This document shows positions 48,866 to 57,743 of a stretch of DNA of 64,000 bases, piece by piece. The stretch spans positions 6,436,001 through 6,500,000 of the forward strand of contig NZ_CP034449.1 of the NCBI RefSeq assembly GCF_003952425.1, read 5' to 3'. Both the position numbers and the translations under genes were made by a program. Position 1 is the first letter of the stretch; each line of letters starts with the position of its first letter. Below the pieces are notes generated by a model, which was given only the letters and a program-made list of their open reading frames with translations, did not search any database and was not told the DNA's origin. Origin of the DNA: Mesorhizobium sp. M2A.F.Ca.ET.046.03.2.1 (GTDB lineage Bacteria; Pseudomonadota; Alphaproteobacteria; Rhizobiales; Rhizobiaceae).

Positions 48866-51166
48866 TCAGCCGTAGACCTGCTTCGATGAGGGGCTGTCCT
48901 TTTTCTGGGAAGGCAGCGGAAACGGTTCGACCTGTCCCTCGGTCTTGTCGAGATACTGCGTCAGCGCCGTCACCAGATGGTAGAAGATGCTGGCTGGGAC
49001 CTCAGTCGCAAGCGACCGACCGCGCTCGTCGATCCTGTCCACCCACAGGCCAAGCGGTGCGGGATCGATATGCCATCTGAAAAGGCGCGCGACACGGGCT
49101 TCGATTTCGGGTTTCAGATCAGGCCCACCAATATTGTCCAGCGCGATCGCCGCCTTGACAGCCTCGCATTGCGGCCAACTGCGCGAGAGTCTGTCGAGAG
49201 GCATCCCTTGTCGCGACACGGCCGCATATGCCAGCCCTGTGGCTCGATTCAATCCGCTGGCAACTGCTGAGGAATAGAGTTTCCTGGCGTAAGCAGCCAA
49301 ATCCTTTTGTCCGCTGGCCCGCGCGAAGTCCGCGAGCAGGGAGGCCCATTCGAAATGATGCCCCGGTTCGGTCCATTGCCCTTTGTCTCCGGGCAACGGC
49401 AGCCAGTCGGCGTCAAAATATTCGCCAAGCGTCCAACTTTCCTGATCGAAAAAATGACACCGGAAGAGATCGATCACGCGAGCCGCTCGACGAAGATATG
49501 TGCGGTCGCCGGTTGCGTCATGCCAGGCAAGGAACGATTCGAGCATGTGCATGTGCGGGTTCGAGGACCGGACGCCGTTCCAGCCGGGTGTCTCCAGGAA
49601 GCCATTCAGGCTGCCATCCTCAAGGTGGGAATCGATAAAATGAAATGTCTCCTGCGCGAGCTGCAAAGCCGTCTGGTGACCGCATCTATAGGCGTGGGCA
49701 AGGGCAAGAAGCACGCAGGAATGGTCGTAGGCATCCTCCATCGGATCGGCCACGCTTCCATTGGAATTGAGGGTGCGCACCCAGCCGCCTCGATCGGTCC
49801 GGCCGTATTTTGCGATGAAGTCAATTCCGTGATCGATGAGCTTGTCGGCAGGGCCAGTCCAGCCGCGTTCCTTGGCTACCGCGAAGGCATAGATCTGGCG
49901 GGCCATCGTCCGCATCCGCTTGGGCTTGCCCAATGGCCTCGCATCGAAACCGAGCGCTTCGTGAAAGCCTCCATGAACTGTGTCGACCCCCGCGGTCGAC
50001 CATAGCGGAAGAGTCTCGTTGAAAAGCCAGTGCTCGACGCGCTTGCGCCATGATCCGCTGACAATGACCCGGTCTTCCGATGCCGTGAACTTCGTCTCTA
50101 ATCGCCCGCTTTTCTCGAGTTGTTCCACGACTTTCTTCACATTCTGGCTGTGGCTGACCGGGGCGACGAATATCGCGTCCGGCGTTGCAACCACCGCCAC
50201 ATCCTTCATTCCGATCACAGTGAGCAGCCGACCTTGGCTCCTGAGGTAGGAATTTTTGCAGTCCATGGCCACGACATCGCCCATCACCACATTGCCGTTG
50301 CCGTCGGCGGGGCTAGACTCCAGCAACGATTGCCACGACCCGAGATCATTCCAGCGGAAAGAAGCCGTCACCATCGCGATGCCCTGCGCATGTTCCATGA
50401 CGGCATAGTCAATCGACGTGGAGGGGACCGCCGAGTAGAAGCGTTGGGGCAAGTAGAGGCCCGAAATATCGGTCGTGGCGGACCTGAAGGCGCGTTCCGC
50501 GGTATCCCAGATTTCCGGCTGCAATTCGATCAAGGCTTTCTGCATCGTGTCGGCGCGAAACAGGAAGATGCCCGCGTTCCAGTAGAACCTTCCCGACGAC
50601 AGATATTTTTGCGCCGTCTCGACGTCCGGCTTTTCGACAAAGCGCGAAACCGCGGCCGCGCCATCGCCATTGGCTGCAACCTCGATGTACCCATATCCAG
50701 TTTCCGGATGAGTGGGCTTGATCCCGAAGACGACAATGCTACCAGCGTCTGCGGCAGGCATGCCGGCTTCGACGGTTTCCCAAAATTGCGTCTCGGTCGA
50801 TATCTGATGGTCGGATGGGACCACGAGCACGAGTGCATCCTTGCCGTGTTCGGAAATCGTCTGCAGTGTCGCTATTGCGACCGCCGCCGCAGTATTGCGG
50901 CCCAGGGGTTCGAAGATCGGCCTTCCACCGTTCAGTCCGAGCGGACTTATGTCAGAGATAACGCGTTCGGCATGACGTTCGGACGCTATCAGATAGATCG
51001 GCGTTTCGCTATTTGGCCATGCTTTGAGGCGCCGAACCGTCTTCGCCAGCATGGAGCCATCCCCCGACAGATCGTGGAACTGCTTGGGATTGTCTTCGCG
51101 CGAGAGCGGCCATAGCCGCGACCCGACACCTCCGCTCATGACGAAACTTACGATCCGGTGTGCCAT
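48866..51166 (-). CDS. Fused mannose-1-phosphate guanylyltransferase / AGE-family sugar isomerase
   Basis: 766 residues in two enzymes. Residues 1-350 form a GDP-mannose pyrophosphorylase: MSGGVGSRLWPLSRE, the NPKQF segment, RFVEKPD, FYWNAGIFLF, SIDYAVME and WNDLGSW. Residues about 370-745 form an N-acylglucosamine 2-epimerase/mannose isomerase-like barrel (GGFHEALGFD; DAYDHSCVLLALAHAY; PHMHMLESFLAWHDATG; EPGHHFEWASLLADFARASG; RSWPQCEAVKAAIAL). The usual type II partner in such fusions is a cupin phosphomannose isomerase; here the AGE domain takes that place. A supply role for GDP-mannose in surface polysaccharide is inferred. GAGAGGAA precedes ATG 51166. Confidence 0.9.
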   Translation of the reverse strand: MAHRIVSFVMSGGVGSRLWPLSREDNPKQFHDLSGDGSMLAKTVRRLKAWPNSETPIYLIASERHAERVISDISPLGLNGGRPIFEPLGRNTAAAVAIATLQTISEHGKDALVLVVPSDHQISTETQFWETVEAGMPAADAGSIVVFGIKPTHPETGYGYIEVAANGDGAAAVSRFVEKPDVETAQKYLSSGRFYWNAGIFLFRADTMQKALIELQPEIWDTAERAFRSATTDISGLYLPQRFYSAVPSTSIDYAVMEHAQGIAMVTASFRWNDLGSWQSLLESSPADGNGNVVMGDVVAMDCKNSYLRSQGRLLTVIGMKDVAVVATPDAIFVAPVSHSQNVKKVVEQLEKSGRLETKFTASEDRVIVSGSWRKRVEHWLFNETLPLWSTAGVDTVHGGFHEALGFDARPLGKPKRMRTMARQIYAFAVAKERGWTGPADKLIDHGIDFIAKYGRTDRGGWVRTLNSNGSVADPMEDAYDHSCVLLALAHAYRCGHQTALQLAQETFHFIDSHLEDGSLNGFLETPGWNGVRSSNPHMHMLESFLAWHDATGDRTYLRRAARVIDLFRCHFFDQESWTLGEYFDADWLPLPGDKGQWTEPGHHFEWASLLADFARASGQKDLAAYARKLYSSAVASGLNRATGLAYAAVSRQGMPLDRLSRSWPQCEAVKAAIALDNIGGPDLKPEIEARVARLFRWHIDPAPLGLWVDRIDERGRSLATEVPASIFYHLVTALTQYLDKTEGQVEPFPLPSQKKDSPSSKQVYG

Positions 51167-51900
51167 GCTTCAGTTCCTCTCAGAATGTCTGGTTGTAGGC
51201 TCCGACCTCTGGATTGCGGCGCGCCGTTTTCCCTGCAGAGACGTTGCACTTCATGCAGGAAGCCGTCTGCCGGGTCGTCTCCGCGGGATGGCTCGAGGAT
51301 CAGCGCGGCCAGCTTGCCCGGATATTTGTCGAACAGATCTTTTACGCTGGCGATGTTGTTGTAGCGGAAGGTGACGGTGAGATTTCGGACCACCTCCGGA
51401 ATACCGGCACTCATCGGTGTCGTGCCGATGAACCAATCGTCCGTCGAAAAGAATGGATGGTCGGCGCAGCAGGCCACGAGGTCGCGCCCTGTATAAGCGC
51501 GGGCCAAGCGCACGGCGCCGGACGTCGCATCCGAGCCATCCTTGCAGAATTTTACCATCTGCGCGTCGACAAGCTCCAGAAACGTCTCGGCGCAGTCGAC
51601 TTCGATCCTAGCCGGTCGCGTGAAATTGGAGCCACCACTCAACGCTGCCTCAACCGCTCTCAGGACTGTCGGGTAGGCATGCCCCAATCCAACGGAACGA
51701 TTGCCCATGCCATATTCGATGTATTCGTTGCCATCGACGTCCCAGACATGACATCCAAGTCCACGCTCAATGAAACCCGGGGCGAGAATGGGATACTGAT
51801 CATCGCCCTTCGCGTATGTATGGCAGCCACCTGGGATCAGTTGGCGCGCGCGACCTTGCAAACGGACAGATTTGCGAAAACAAGGGCTCTGCTCAGACAT
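51148..51900 (-). pseudogene. Truncated class III aminotransferase (glutamate-1-semialdehyde aminotransferase-like)
   Basis: The first 220 residues follow the family (RQLIPGGCHTYAKGDDQYP; DVDGNEYIEYGMGNRSVGLG; KFCKDGSDATSGAVRLARAYTGR), ending with LILEPSRGDDPADGFLHEV. After RLCRENGA the sequence leaves the family and stops within about 25 residues, overlapping the next gene start by 19 bp. The PLP-binding lysine and the whole C-terminal half are absent; intact members have about 430-450 residues. A deletion between this gene and the downstream one is the simplest cause. Likely inactive. Confidence 0.85.
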
Positions 51901-52075
51901 GTACCACACTCCAGCTGTTGGAAAGTCTACATGTCCGGTCCAAAATTTCGCGATCACCAAATGGCTGCCGATTTAGCACTTATGGTGGATGTTGGAGCCC
52001 AATACCGGCGTTTTATAACGATCACGCCATTTGCAGCGGCTGCGGAACAGCCGATCGCGGAACGAGGCTAACAAA

Positions 52076-52109
52076 GACGACCCGCAGAAGTGAACTCTGG
52101 CGGGCCGTC
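52076..52109 (-). terminator. Intrinsic terminator after the LuxR-type gene
   Basis: On the minus strand GACGGCCCGC pairs with GCGGGTCGTC (one G-T pair) around a 14-base loop, followed by TTTGTT, 12 bp after the stop. Confidence 0.75.
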
Positions 52110-52121
52110 TGAAACCACCTG

Positions 52122-52877
52122 TCATTCTTCCGCGAGGGCACCTTCCCCGAAAAGGTCGTTCACCTTGTAGGCAACCTCAGTCCTGTTGGTCGCCTTCAGT
52201 TTCTTCATGATATTGCGGATGTGGACTTTCACGGTGCTTTCGCGCAAGTTCAGTTCGTAGGCTATGATCTTGTTCGCCTTGCCGCGCCGAAGCGCCTGAG
52301 CCACTTCAGCTTGCCGGTGCGTGAACATAGTCGTCAGCGGACGTGTGTCGCGGCTGCCTGAATCGATCAGATGCCGCATGGACAGCACGCTACTGGCCGG
52401 TACGAAGATGCCGCCAGCCGCCGCAAGGTTGACGGCTTCGACACAGACGTCAATGCCAACAGAAGTCGGAATGTATCCGCGTGCGCCGCTTTCAAGGGCG
52501 GTCAGTATCTGTGTAAGATCTTCCGTGTCAGCCAGCAGAATCACTGGAACAGAACTGAACTCTGAAGAGATCATTCGGACCTCTTCAGCTATGCTTTGAT
52601 CGGTAACTTTGCGTCCGCCAAGATTAAATAGGATAGCGGCTAAAGGAGGGTATGCTTCCTTCTTTATTCGCCATTCTTCGATCCTGTCCATGGCGACAAC
52701 AGCCATGCCAAGCTCATGGTCCTCCAGAGCCGATGCTAGACATTCCCGGTCTAACGCCCTTCCGTCAAGAATAAGTAGGCATTCCTTGTCTAGTTGTTCG
52801 TTGCTCTTTGCGCTGCTCGACGAGATTTCTGATTGATTTGGCGAAGCAAGATTATGTAGGCCGATCACAGAACTCAT
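52122..52877 (-). CDS. LuxR-type response-regulator-like protein with degenerate receiver
   Basis: 251 residues from ATG 52877 (a GTG nine codons upstream is possible). The N-terminal half resembles a receiver (LLILDGRALDRECLASAL; VPVILLADTEDL; ALESGARGYIP) but the phosphorylated Asp position reads AAILFNLGG, with Asn. The C-terminal HTH is typical NarL/LuxR (FTHRQAEVAQALRRGKANK; LRESTVKVHIRNIMKKL). Regulation by phosphorylation is therefore doubtful. It may control the polysaccharide or secretion genes nearby; this is inference. Confidence 0.9.
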   Translation of the reverse strand: MSSVIGLHNLASPNQSEISSSSAKSNEQLDKECLLILDGRALDRECLASALEDHELGMAVVAMDRIEEWRIKKEAYPPLAAILFNLGGRKVTDQSIAEEVRMISSEFSSVPVILLADTEDLTQILTALESGARGYIPTSVGIDVCVEAVNLAAAGGIFVPASSVLSMRHLIDSGSRDTRPLTTMFTHRQAEVAQALRRGKANKIIAYELNLRESTVKVHIRNIMKKLKATNRTEVAYKVNDLFGEGALAEE

Positions 52878-53417
52878 ACTAGCACCCCAACTTTTGCCCA
52901 ACACGACCGCCTCATGGCGGCCGACAGCCCCCTCAAATCCTAGATTTTTTGAAAGTTTCTACCAATCTGAGAGTCCAGCCAGGCCCCCCCAGCTTGGACC
53001 CTCATCGCTTCTCCCCTACACCACCTAGAATTCAGTAGTTGATGCTTTACTAGCGAGAGCTAATCTAAGTTAATTTTCTGTAAATTTTTTTGGCTCTCAA
53101 GGGTCCCGCTGATGGGCAGGCATACGGGCCGAAACCATTGGGCCGGGTTCCTGGAGTCGTGCACGCAAATGATTTCAGGCAAAGCAGCGCCGCCAACCTC
53201 ATCCGATAGGCGGAAGCAGGACCGTTAATCCACGGCGGCTTCTTACTCCAAAGGCTTCGTTGACGTCATACATTGCCAAAGAAGAACATCTGTTTGCCAG
53301 CGTCTGCCCGGGCTTACGCCGGTCTGTCTGCGGATAAAGCGAAGACAGGGTAGGGGAGCCATTCGCCCGCCCCAATGGCTCCCCTATCGCTTTTGCGGTG
53401 AGCGGCACAGCAGAAAA
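52878..53417. other. Non-coding region with a 13-bp hairpin
   Basis: AT-rich around 52930-53095. TAGGGGAGCCATT (53351-53363) pairs exactly with AATGGCTCCCCTA (53374-53386), with CGCTTTT after it on the plus strand. No gene upstream on the plus strand explains a terminator there. Nothing else recognised. Confidence 0.5.
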
Positions 53418-53447
53418 TCCGCCTGCCAGCATTGTCTGGCAGGCGGA
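53418..53447 (-). terminator. Intrinsic terminator after the 72-residue gene
   Basis: TCCGCCTGCCAG pairs exactly with CTGGCAGGCGGA around a 6-base loop; on the minus strand it is followed by TTTTC. It lies 30 bp after the stop. Confidence 0.85.
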
Positions 53448-53477
53448 CAGATGCTCCTAGAATTGACGATTGGAACC

Positions 53478-53696
53478 TCAGGCGTGTCCCTGGGGTTCAG
53501 TCTCGCTCAGCCAACGGCAGACCGCCTCATGGCTACGGGTCACTGTCTCAAACGCATCGATCAACTTCTTGGCGGCTTTGTTAGCGACGTGGGATTCAGG
53601 ATACTGGGCGGTCACAGCCTGCGCTCGCTCATAAATTTCCTTGAGCTGCTTCACCTGCTTTGGTCCAAATGCGCCGTGTACAACCTGGGTGGTCAT
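53478..53696 (-). CDS. Small hypothetical protein
   Basis: 72 residues, not recognised. Mostly helical by composition (GPKQVKQLKEIYERAQAV; NKAAKKLIDAFETVTRSH), soluble, no signal peptide. A strong GAGGAGG 8 bases before ATG 53696 and a perfect terminator after the stop argue that it is a real, independently transcribed gene. Confidence 0.72.
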   Translation of the reverse strand: MTTQVVHGAFGPKQVKQLKEIYERAQAVTAQYPESHVANKAAKKLIDAFETVTRSHEAVCRWLSETEPQGHA

Positions 53697-54130
53697 ACGG
53701 ATTGTCCTCCTCATGCTGGAACTCTAGAGAACCCACTCCATTGCCCAGAGGTCCCGATATCTCCAATTATCACGACATTTCACGATCGTAAGCAGAAATG
53801 TGCCCGCGACCTGTGTATAAGGGTGACATAACTCGCCGTCGAGCCGTTCTTTAGTGTGCGTTTGCGAGTTAGCCGTTTGCAGGAAGGGGTAGGCCGGACT
53901 CCGGCAGGCCGACGTGTCGACACATTCTGAACCTGCCAGCAGCCCAAACACGAGCGCTTCTCAGCCGCAGCGGATGGCATGCAGCCGGCGATCGTGGCTC
54001 GCGGTCGGTTGACGGGTCTCAACGGCTGCGCCTGGTTCGCTAGGCTTAAGCATTCTGAATTTCCATGGCTGCAGATTCGTTCGGTGCTGGTGGACGTCAT
54101 TCGGATTGGTCAGCAGGCGGGGCAGGGGGC

Positions 54131-54360
54131 TCAGGCCTGAGGATCGAGGAGGCGGACGCCCTCGCCTTTGACCGGCGGGCAAGAACTCGACGCCGGCCTT
54201 GGTCAGAGCTGCTTCGATGGCAGGCATCCTGCTGACCCGGGAATCGACCTTGCCGTTCTCTAAGCGGGCCAGCGCGTTGAGCGAGACGATCGCCTTGTCC
54301 GCAAGCTCCTGCTGTGGGCTGGAGAACCCGCACGGACAGCGAACTCTCCGCGCCCGAGAC
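54131..54360 (-). pseudogene. Remnant of an XRE-family helix-turn-helix regulator
   Basis: The frame gives SSPQQELADKAIVSLNALARLENGK then AIEAALTKAGVEFLPAG-type text (quoted in parts), a typical HTH_XRE with its C-terminal tail. After FLPA the expected ending GEGVRLLDPQA appears only in another frame, closing at TGA 54131, so at least one frameshift is present. No start codon or intact N-terminus is visible. The 430 bp between it and the 72-residue gene hold no other gene. Confidence 0.6.
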
Positions 54361-54455
54361 CCCGGCAGCTTCAGTCGCAGCCGCCTCTATCTCGCGGCCG
54401 CGGCCACTTCTCGGCAAGTCGTGGGAGAGGACACAGCAGATGCGATCGCGCCGCG

Positions 54456-55349
54456 TTATTCCTTTACCGCGCCGGTCATCGAGGAGACGTAGTGCTCGAC
54501 AAAGAATGAATAGAGGATCACCACCGGCAGCGACCCAATCAGCGCCCCTGCCATAAGCGCGCCCCATTCGTAGACGTCGGAGCGGACCAGCTCGGTGAGC
54601 ACGCCAACCGGTACCGTCTTCTTTTCCGACGATTGAATGAAGGTCAACGCATAAATGAACTCGTTCCACGATAGCGTGAAGGCGAAGATGCCCGCAGATA
54701 TCAGACCAGGTACTGACAGCGGCAGCACGATCTTGGTGAGGATCTGCAAACGGCTAGCGCCATCGATCAGAGCGCATTCTTCCAATTCGAACGGGATCGA
54801 CCGAAAATAGCCCATCAGCAGCCAGGTGCAGAAAGGAATGAGGAAGGTGGGGTAGGTGAGGATCAGCGCGAACGGTGTGTCATAGAGGCCGAGATTGAAC
54901 ACCATCAGGGACAGCGGGATGAATAGAATCGAAGGCGGCACAAGATAGGCCAGGAACACTGCCAGGCCGACCTGCCGCGCGCCCGAGAATCGCAGGCGTT
55001 CGATGGCATAGGCCGCCAGCACCGCTGCCAACAGCGACAGGAAAGTGGCGGCCGTCGAGATGATGAGAGTGTTGAGCAGCCAACCAGGATAAGAGGTCTC
55101 AAACAACAGATAACGTATGTGCTGCAATGTCGGATGAACAACCCAGAATGGGTTGTAGTACACGTAGTCGGTCATCTCGGCATTCGGCTTAATGGCTGTG
55201 ACCGTCATCCAGTAGAAGGGGAACAGGAGTACGATCATGAACACCAGCAGCGGCAGGTAGATCGTCACCACCCGGCGGGGCACACTTTGCAGGTAGCCCA
55301 TGCCCCCTTCGTCGGTATCAACGCGCCCGGCTTGCTTGATCGCGGCCAT
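54456..55349 (-). CDS. Sugar ABC transporter permease (MalG type)
   Basis: Inner-membrane subunit of a CUT1-type importer, 297 residues, six predicted helices, with the EAA-type loop EECALIDGASRLQILTKIVLP. ATG 55349 lies 2 bp after the stop of the partner permease. The frame is open further upstream only as a shadow of that gene. Sugar not determined; no catabolic genes adjoin. Confidence 0.93.
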   Translation of the reverse strand: MAAIKQAGRVDTDEGGMGYLQSVPRRVVTIYLPLLVFMIVLLFPFYWMTVTAIKPNAEMTDYVYYNPFWVVHPTLQHIRYLLFETSYPGWLLNTLIISTAATFLSLLAAVLAAYAIERLRFSGARQVGLAVFLAYLVPPSILFIPLSLMVFNLGLYDTPFALILTYPTFLIPFCTWLLMGYFRSIPFELEECALIDGASRLQILTKIVLPLSVPGLISAGIFAFTLSWNEFIYALTFIQSSEKKTVPVGVLTELVRSDVYEWGALMAGALIGSLPVVILYSFFVEHYVSSMTGAVKE

Positions 55350-55351
55350 GT

Positions 55352-56290
55352 TCAGTCTCCGCCGCCTTGCTGCCATCTGCGCCGTTGCAAGCCGAAATAG
55401 CTGAACAGGATCGCCGCCAGCAGGAAGGGGATCATGGCTACGGCGATCGCCGCGCCCTCTCCGAGTTGGCCCCCAGCAATGCCGCGTTGGAAAGATAATG
55501 TCGCCATCAGATGCGTGGCGTTCACCGGGCCGCCACGAGTGAGCACATAGATCAGTTGGAAATCGGTGAAGGTGAAGAGCACCGAGAAGGTCATGGTGAT
55601 GGCAATGATCGGCGTCAGCAGCGGCAGGGTCACGTAGCGGAACAACTGCCAACGGCTGGCCCCGTCGAGGGTGGCGGCCTCGTAGAGCGATTGCGGGATG
55701 GTCTGCAGGCCGGCGAGCAGAGTGATGGCGACGAATGGAATGCCGCGCCAGACATTGGCCGCGATCACCGAGGCGCGCGCATTGGTTGGGTCGCCGAGGA
55801 AGTTGATGCGATGGTCGAAAAGTCCCATCTGCTGCAGCGCCCATGACAGGATCGAGAACTGCGAATCGTAGATCCACCAGAAGGCGATGGCCGAAAGCAC
55901 CGTCGGCACCACCCAGGGCAGCAGCACCACCGCGCGAAAGAACGACTTGAAGGGCAGGTTCTCGTTGAGGATGAGCGCCAGCCAGAGCCCGAGCATGAAT
56001 TTCAGGATCGAAGCGCTGACCGTGTAGAGCAGCGTGTTGAAGACTGAGAGCCAGAAGACGCTGTCGCTCCACAGGTACTCATAATTCTCAATGCCGATGA
56101 AGATGCCTGGGCGGCCAATGCGGGCGTCAGTGAAACCAAGCCAGACGCCGAGCCCAAGCGGGTAAGTCAGGAAGACCAGCAACAGCGCAGCCGCTGGCAA
56201 CATGAAGCCGAAGCCGAGGGTATTTCGGCTTTCCGACAGACGCGACAGGATTGATTGGCGCGGCCGAACCGCAGCTGACGTCACGGCCAT
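55352..56290 (-). CDS. Sugar ABC transporter permease (MalF type)
   Basis: Partner permease, 312 residues, six predicted helices (LPAAALLLVFLTYPLGLGV; FFRAVVLLPWVVPTVLSAI), EAA-type loop YEAATLDGASRWQLFRYVTLP. It follows the binding-protein gene after a stem-loop and is directly followed by the MalG-type gene. Confidence 0.93.
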   Translation of the reverse strand: MAVTSAAVRPRQSILSRLSESRNTLGFGFMLPAAALLLVFLTYPLGLGVWLGFTDARIGRPGIFIGIENYEYLWSDSVFWLSVFNTLLYTVSASILKFMLGLWLALILNENLPFKSFFRAVVLLPWVVPTVLSAIAFWWIYDSQFSILSWALQQMGLFDHRINFLGDPTNARASVIAANVWRGIPFVAITLLAGLQTIPQSLYEAATLDGASRWQLFRYVTLPLLTPIIAITMTFSVLFTFTDFQLIYVLTRGGPVNATHLMATLSFQRGIAGGQLGEGAAIAVAMIPFLLAAILFSYFGLQRRRWQQGGGD

Positions 56291-56344
56291 GGTCGGCTCC
56301 TCATGAGGTCGGGTGCATGGCGGCGCAAGCCGCCGTCCGAAACC

Positions 56345-56375
56345 GAGCCGGGCAGCACGGTCGACCGCCCGGCTC
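56345..56375 (-). terminator. Stem-loop between binding-protein and permease genes
   Basis: GAGCCGGGC (56345-56353) pairs exactly with GCCCGGCTC (56367-56375) around a 13-base loop, 9 bp after the binding-protein stop. No T-run; probably tunes permease expression. Confidence 0.6.
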
Positions 56376-56383
56376 AGCTGTGG

Positions 56384-57709
56384 TCATACGCGATAGTAGC
56401 GGTTGGCGCGCTTTTCCGCCTCTTCCATCGCTTCCTGCGGCGCGGCCTGCCCGGTCACGGCTTTGGCGAACATGTCGACAAGAACATAGTCGGCCATGGT
56501 GGCGGCCGAGGCGTAGCCAAGCGGCCCCGCATAGCCGTTGGGACGTAGCGTCTCCGAGGCCTTCGCGTAGGCCGCGTTGTTCGGATCGGCCTTCCAAACC
56601 GGATTGTTGGCGAAGGATTTGAGCGTCTGGCAGCAGTAGCCCGCCGAGGAGGTGATCCAATCCGACATTTGCGGATCCTCGAACATGAACTGCAGATAGG
56701 CCTTCGCCGCGTTGGGGTAGGGCGTGTAGTTGAAAATGACGGCTGTGGTCACCTGGAACAGCTCGACGGATTTCCCGACCGGACCGATCGGCATGTTGGT
56801 CGTGCGCATGTCCTTGGCGATCTCGGTCAGCTTCGGATCATTGTCCTTGTTGACCTTGGCCGTGTTGTAGACGGAAATCCCGTTGGCGATGACGCTCACT
56901 TCGCCGGCCAGGAAGGCGCGGTTGTTGTTGACGTCGAGCCAGCTCTCGGTGCCGGGAATGAAGGTCTTGTAAAGCTCCTGTGCATACTGAATCGCCTTGA
57001 GCGTCTCGGGGCTGTTGATCGTGACCTTGCCTTGCTCGTCGACCATCTGGCCGCCATGGCTCCACAGCAGCCAATGCGCATAGTTGTTGCCGTCGCCGAC
57101 TCCGTGGCCATGCGTGAAGCCGGCAGGATGACCTTTGGCCTTGAGCGCCTTGCAGAGTTCGAGGAAGCCGGCTGTGTCCTTCGGAAACTCCGAGAAACCG
57201 GCCTCCTTCACCCAACTTTCGCGGTAGACGATGGCGTTGCCGATGGTGGCCAGAGGCAGGCCAATGAACTTGCCCTCGCGCGTCGCATACTGTTTCGGCC
57301 CATCGTACCAGCCGCCATATTTCTTCCCGAGATAATCGCCCAGTTCCGTCACGTTGAGAAGCTTGTCAGGGTACTGGTGCGGATCGTCGAACCAGACGAA
57401 CATCAGGTCCGGACCTGAGCCGACATTCGCTGCGACCGCAGCCTTGGGGCGAATGTCTTCCCAGCTCTCCTTGTCGACACGGACCTCTACCCCCGTCATT
57501 TCGGTGAACCGTTTGGTGTTCTTCAACCACTGGTCCTCGTCACCCTGCACGAAAGGCGACCAGCGCAGGAGCCTCAGCTTTGCGCCATCCTCCGGTTTGT
57601 ACTTCAAAGCCTCCTGGGCAAAGGCCGGAGAGCCAACGAACTGGCCCCCTAACATGCCGGCGGCGGCGCCGGCGGTCGTGCGGATCACGTCGCGTCTGGT
57701 GAATTTCAT
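56384..57709 (-). CDS. Sugar ABC transporter substrate-binding protein
   Basis: Periplasmic receptor, 441 residues, with a twin-arginine-like signal (MKFTRRDVIRTTAGAAAGML, cut near AFAQE). Class I sugar-binding signature text follows: LRLLRWSPFVQGDEDQW, SGPDLMFVWFDDPHQYPD, AIVYRESWVKEAGF. AGGAGG lies before ATG 57709; the longer open frame is not homologous. Ligand unknown. Confidence 0.93.
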   Translation of the reverse strand: MKFTRRDVIRTTAGAAAGMLGGQFVGSPAFAQEALKYKPEDGAKLRLLRWSPFVQGDEDQWLKNTKRFTEMTGVEVRVDKESWEDIRPKAAVAANVGSGPDLMFVWFDDPHQYPDKLLNVTELGDYLGKKYGGWYDGPKQYATREGKFIGLPLATIGNAIVYRESWVKEAGFSEFPKDTAGFLELCKALKAKGHPAGFTHGHGVGDGNNYAHWLLWSHGGQMVDEQGKVTINSPETLKAIQYAQELYKTFIPGTESWLDVNNNRAFLAGEVSVIANGISVYNTAKVNKDNDPKLTEIAKDMRTTNMPIGPVGKSVELFQVTTAVIFNYTPYPNAAKAYLQFMFEDPQMSDWITSSAGYCCQTLKSFANNPVWKADPNNAAYAKASETLRPNGYAGPLGYASAATMADYVLVDMFAKAVTGQAAPQEAMEEAEKRANRYYRV

Positions 57710-57743
57710 GCTCGTTTCCTCCTGTCTCTTCGTTGCGTGTCGC

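Noticed and set aside
54456..56072. A 538-codon open frame suggesting a fused permease
   Set aside because: The first 241 codons are an out-of-frame reading of the MalF-type permease; the real gene starts at 55349.
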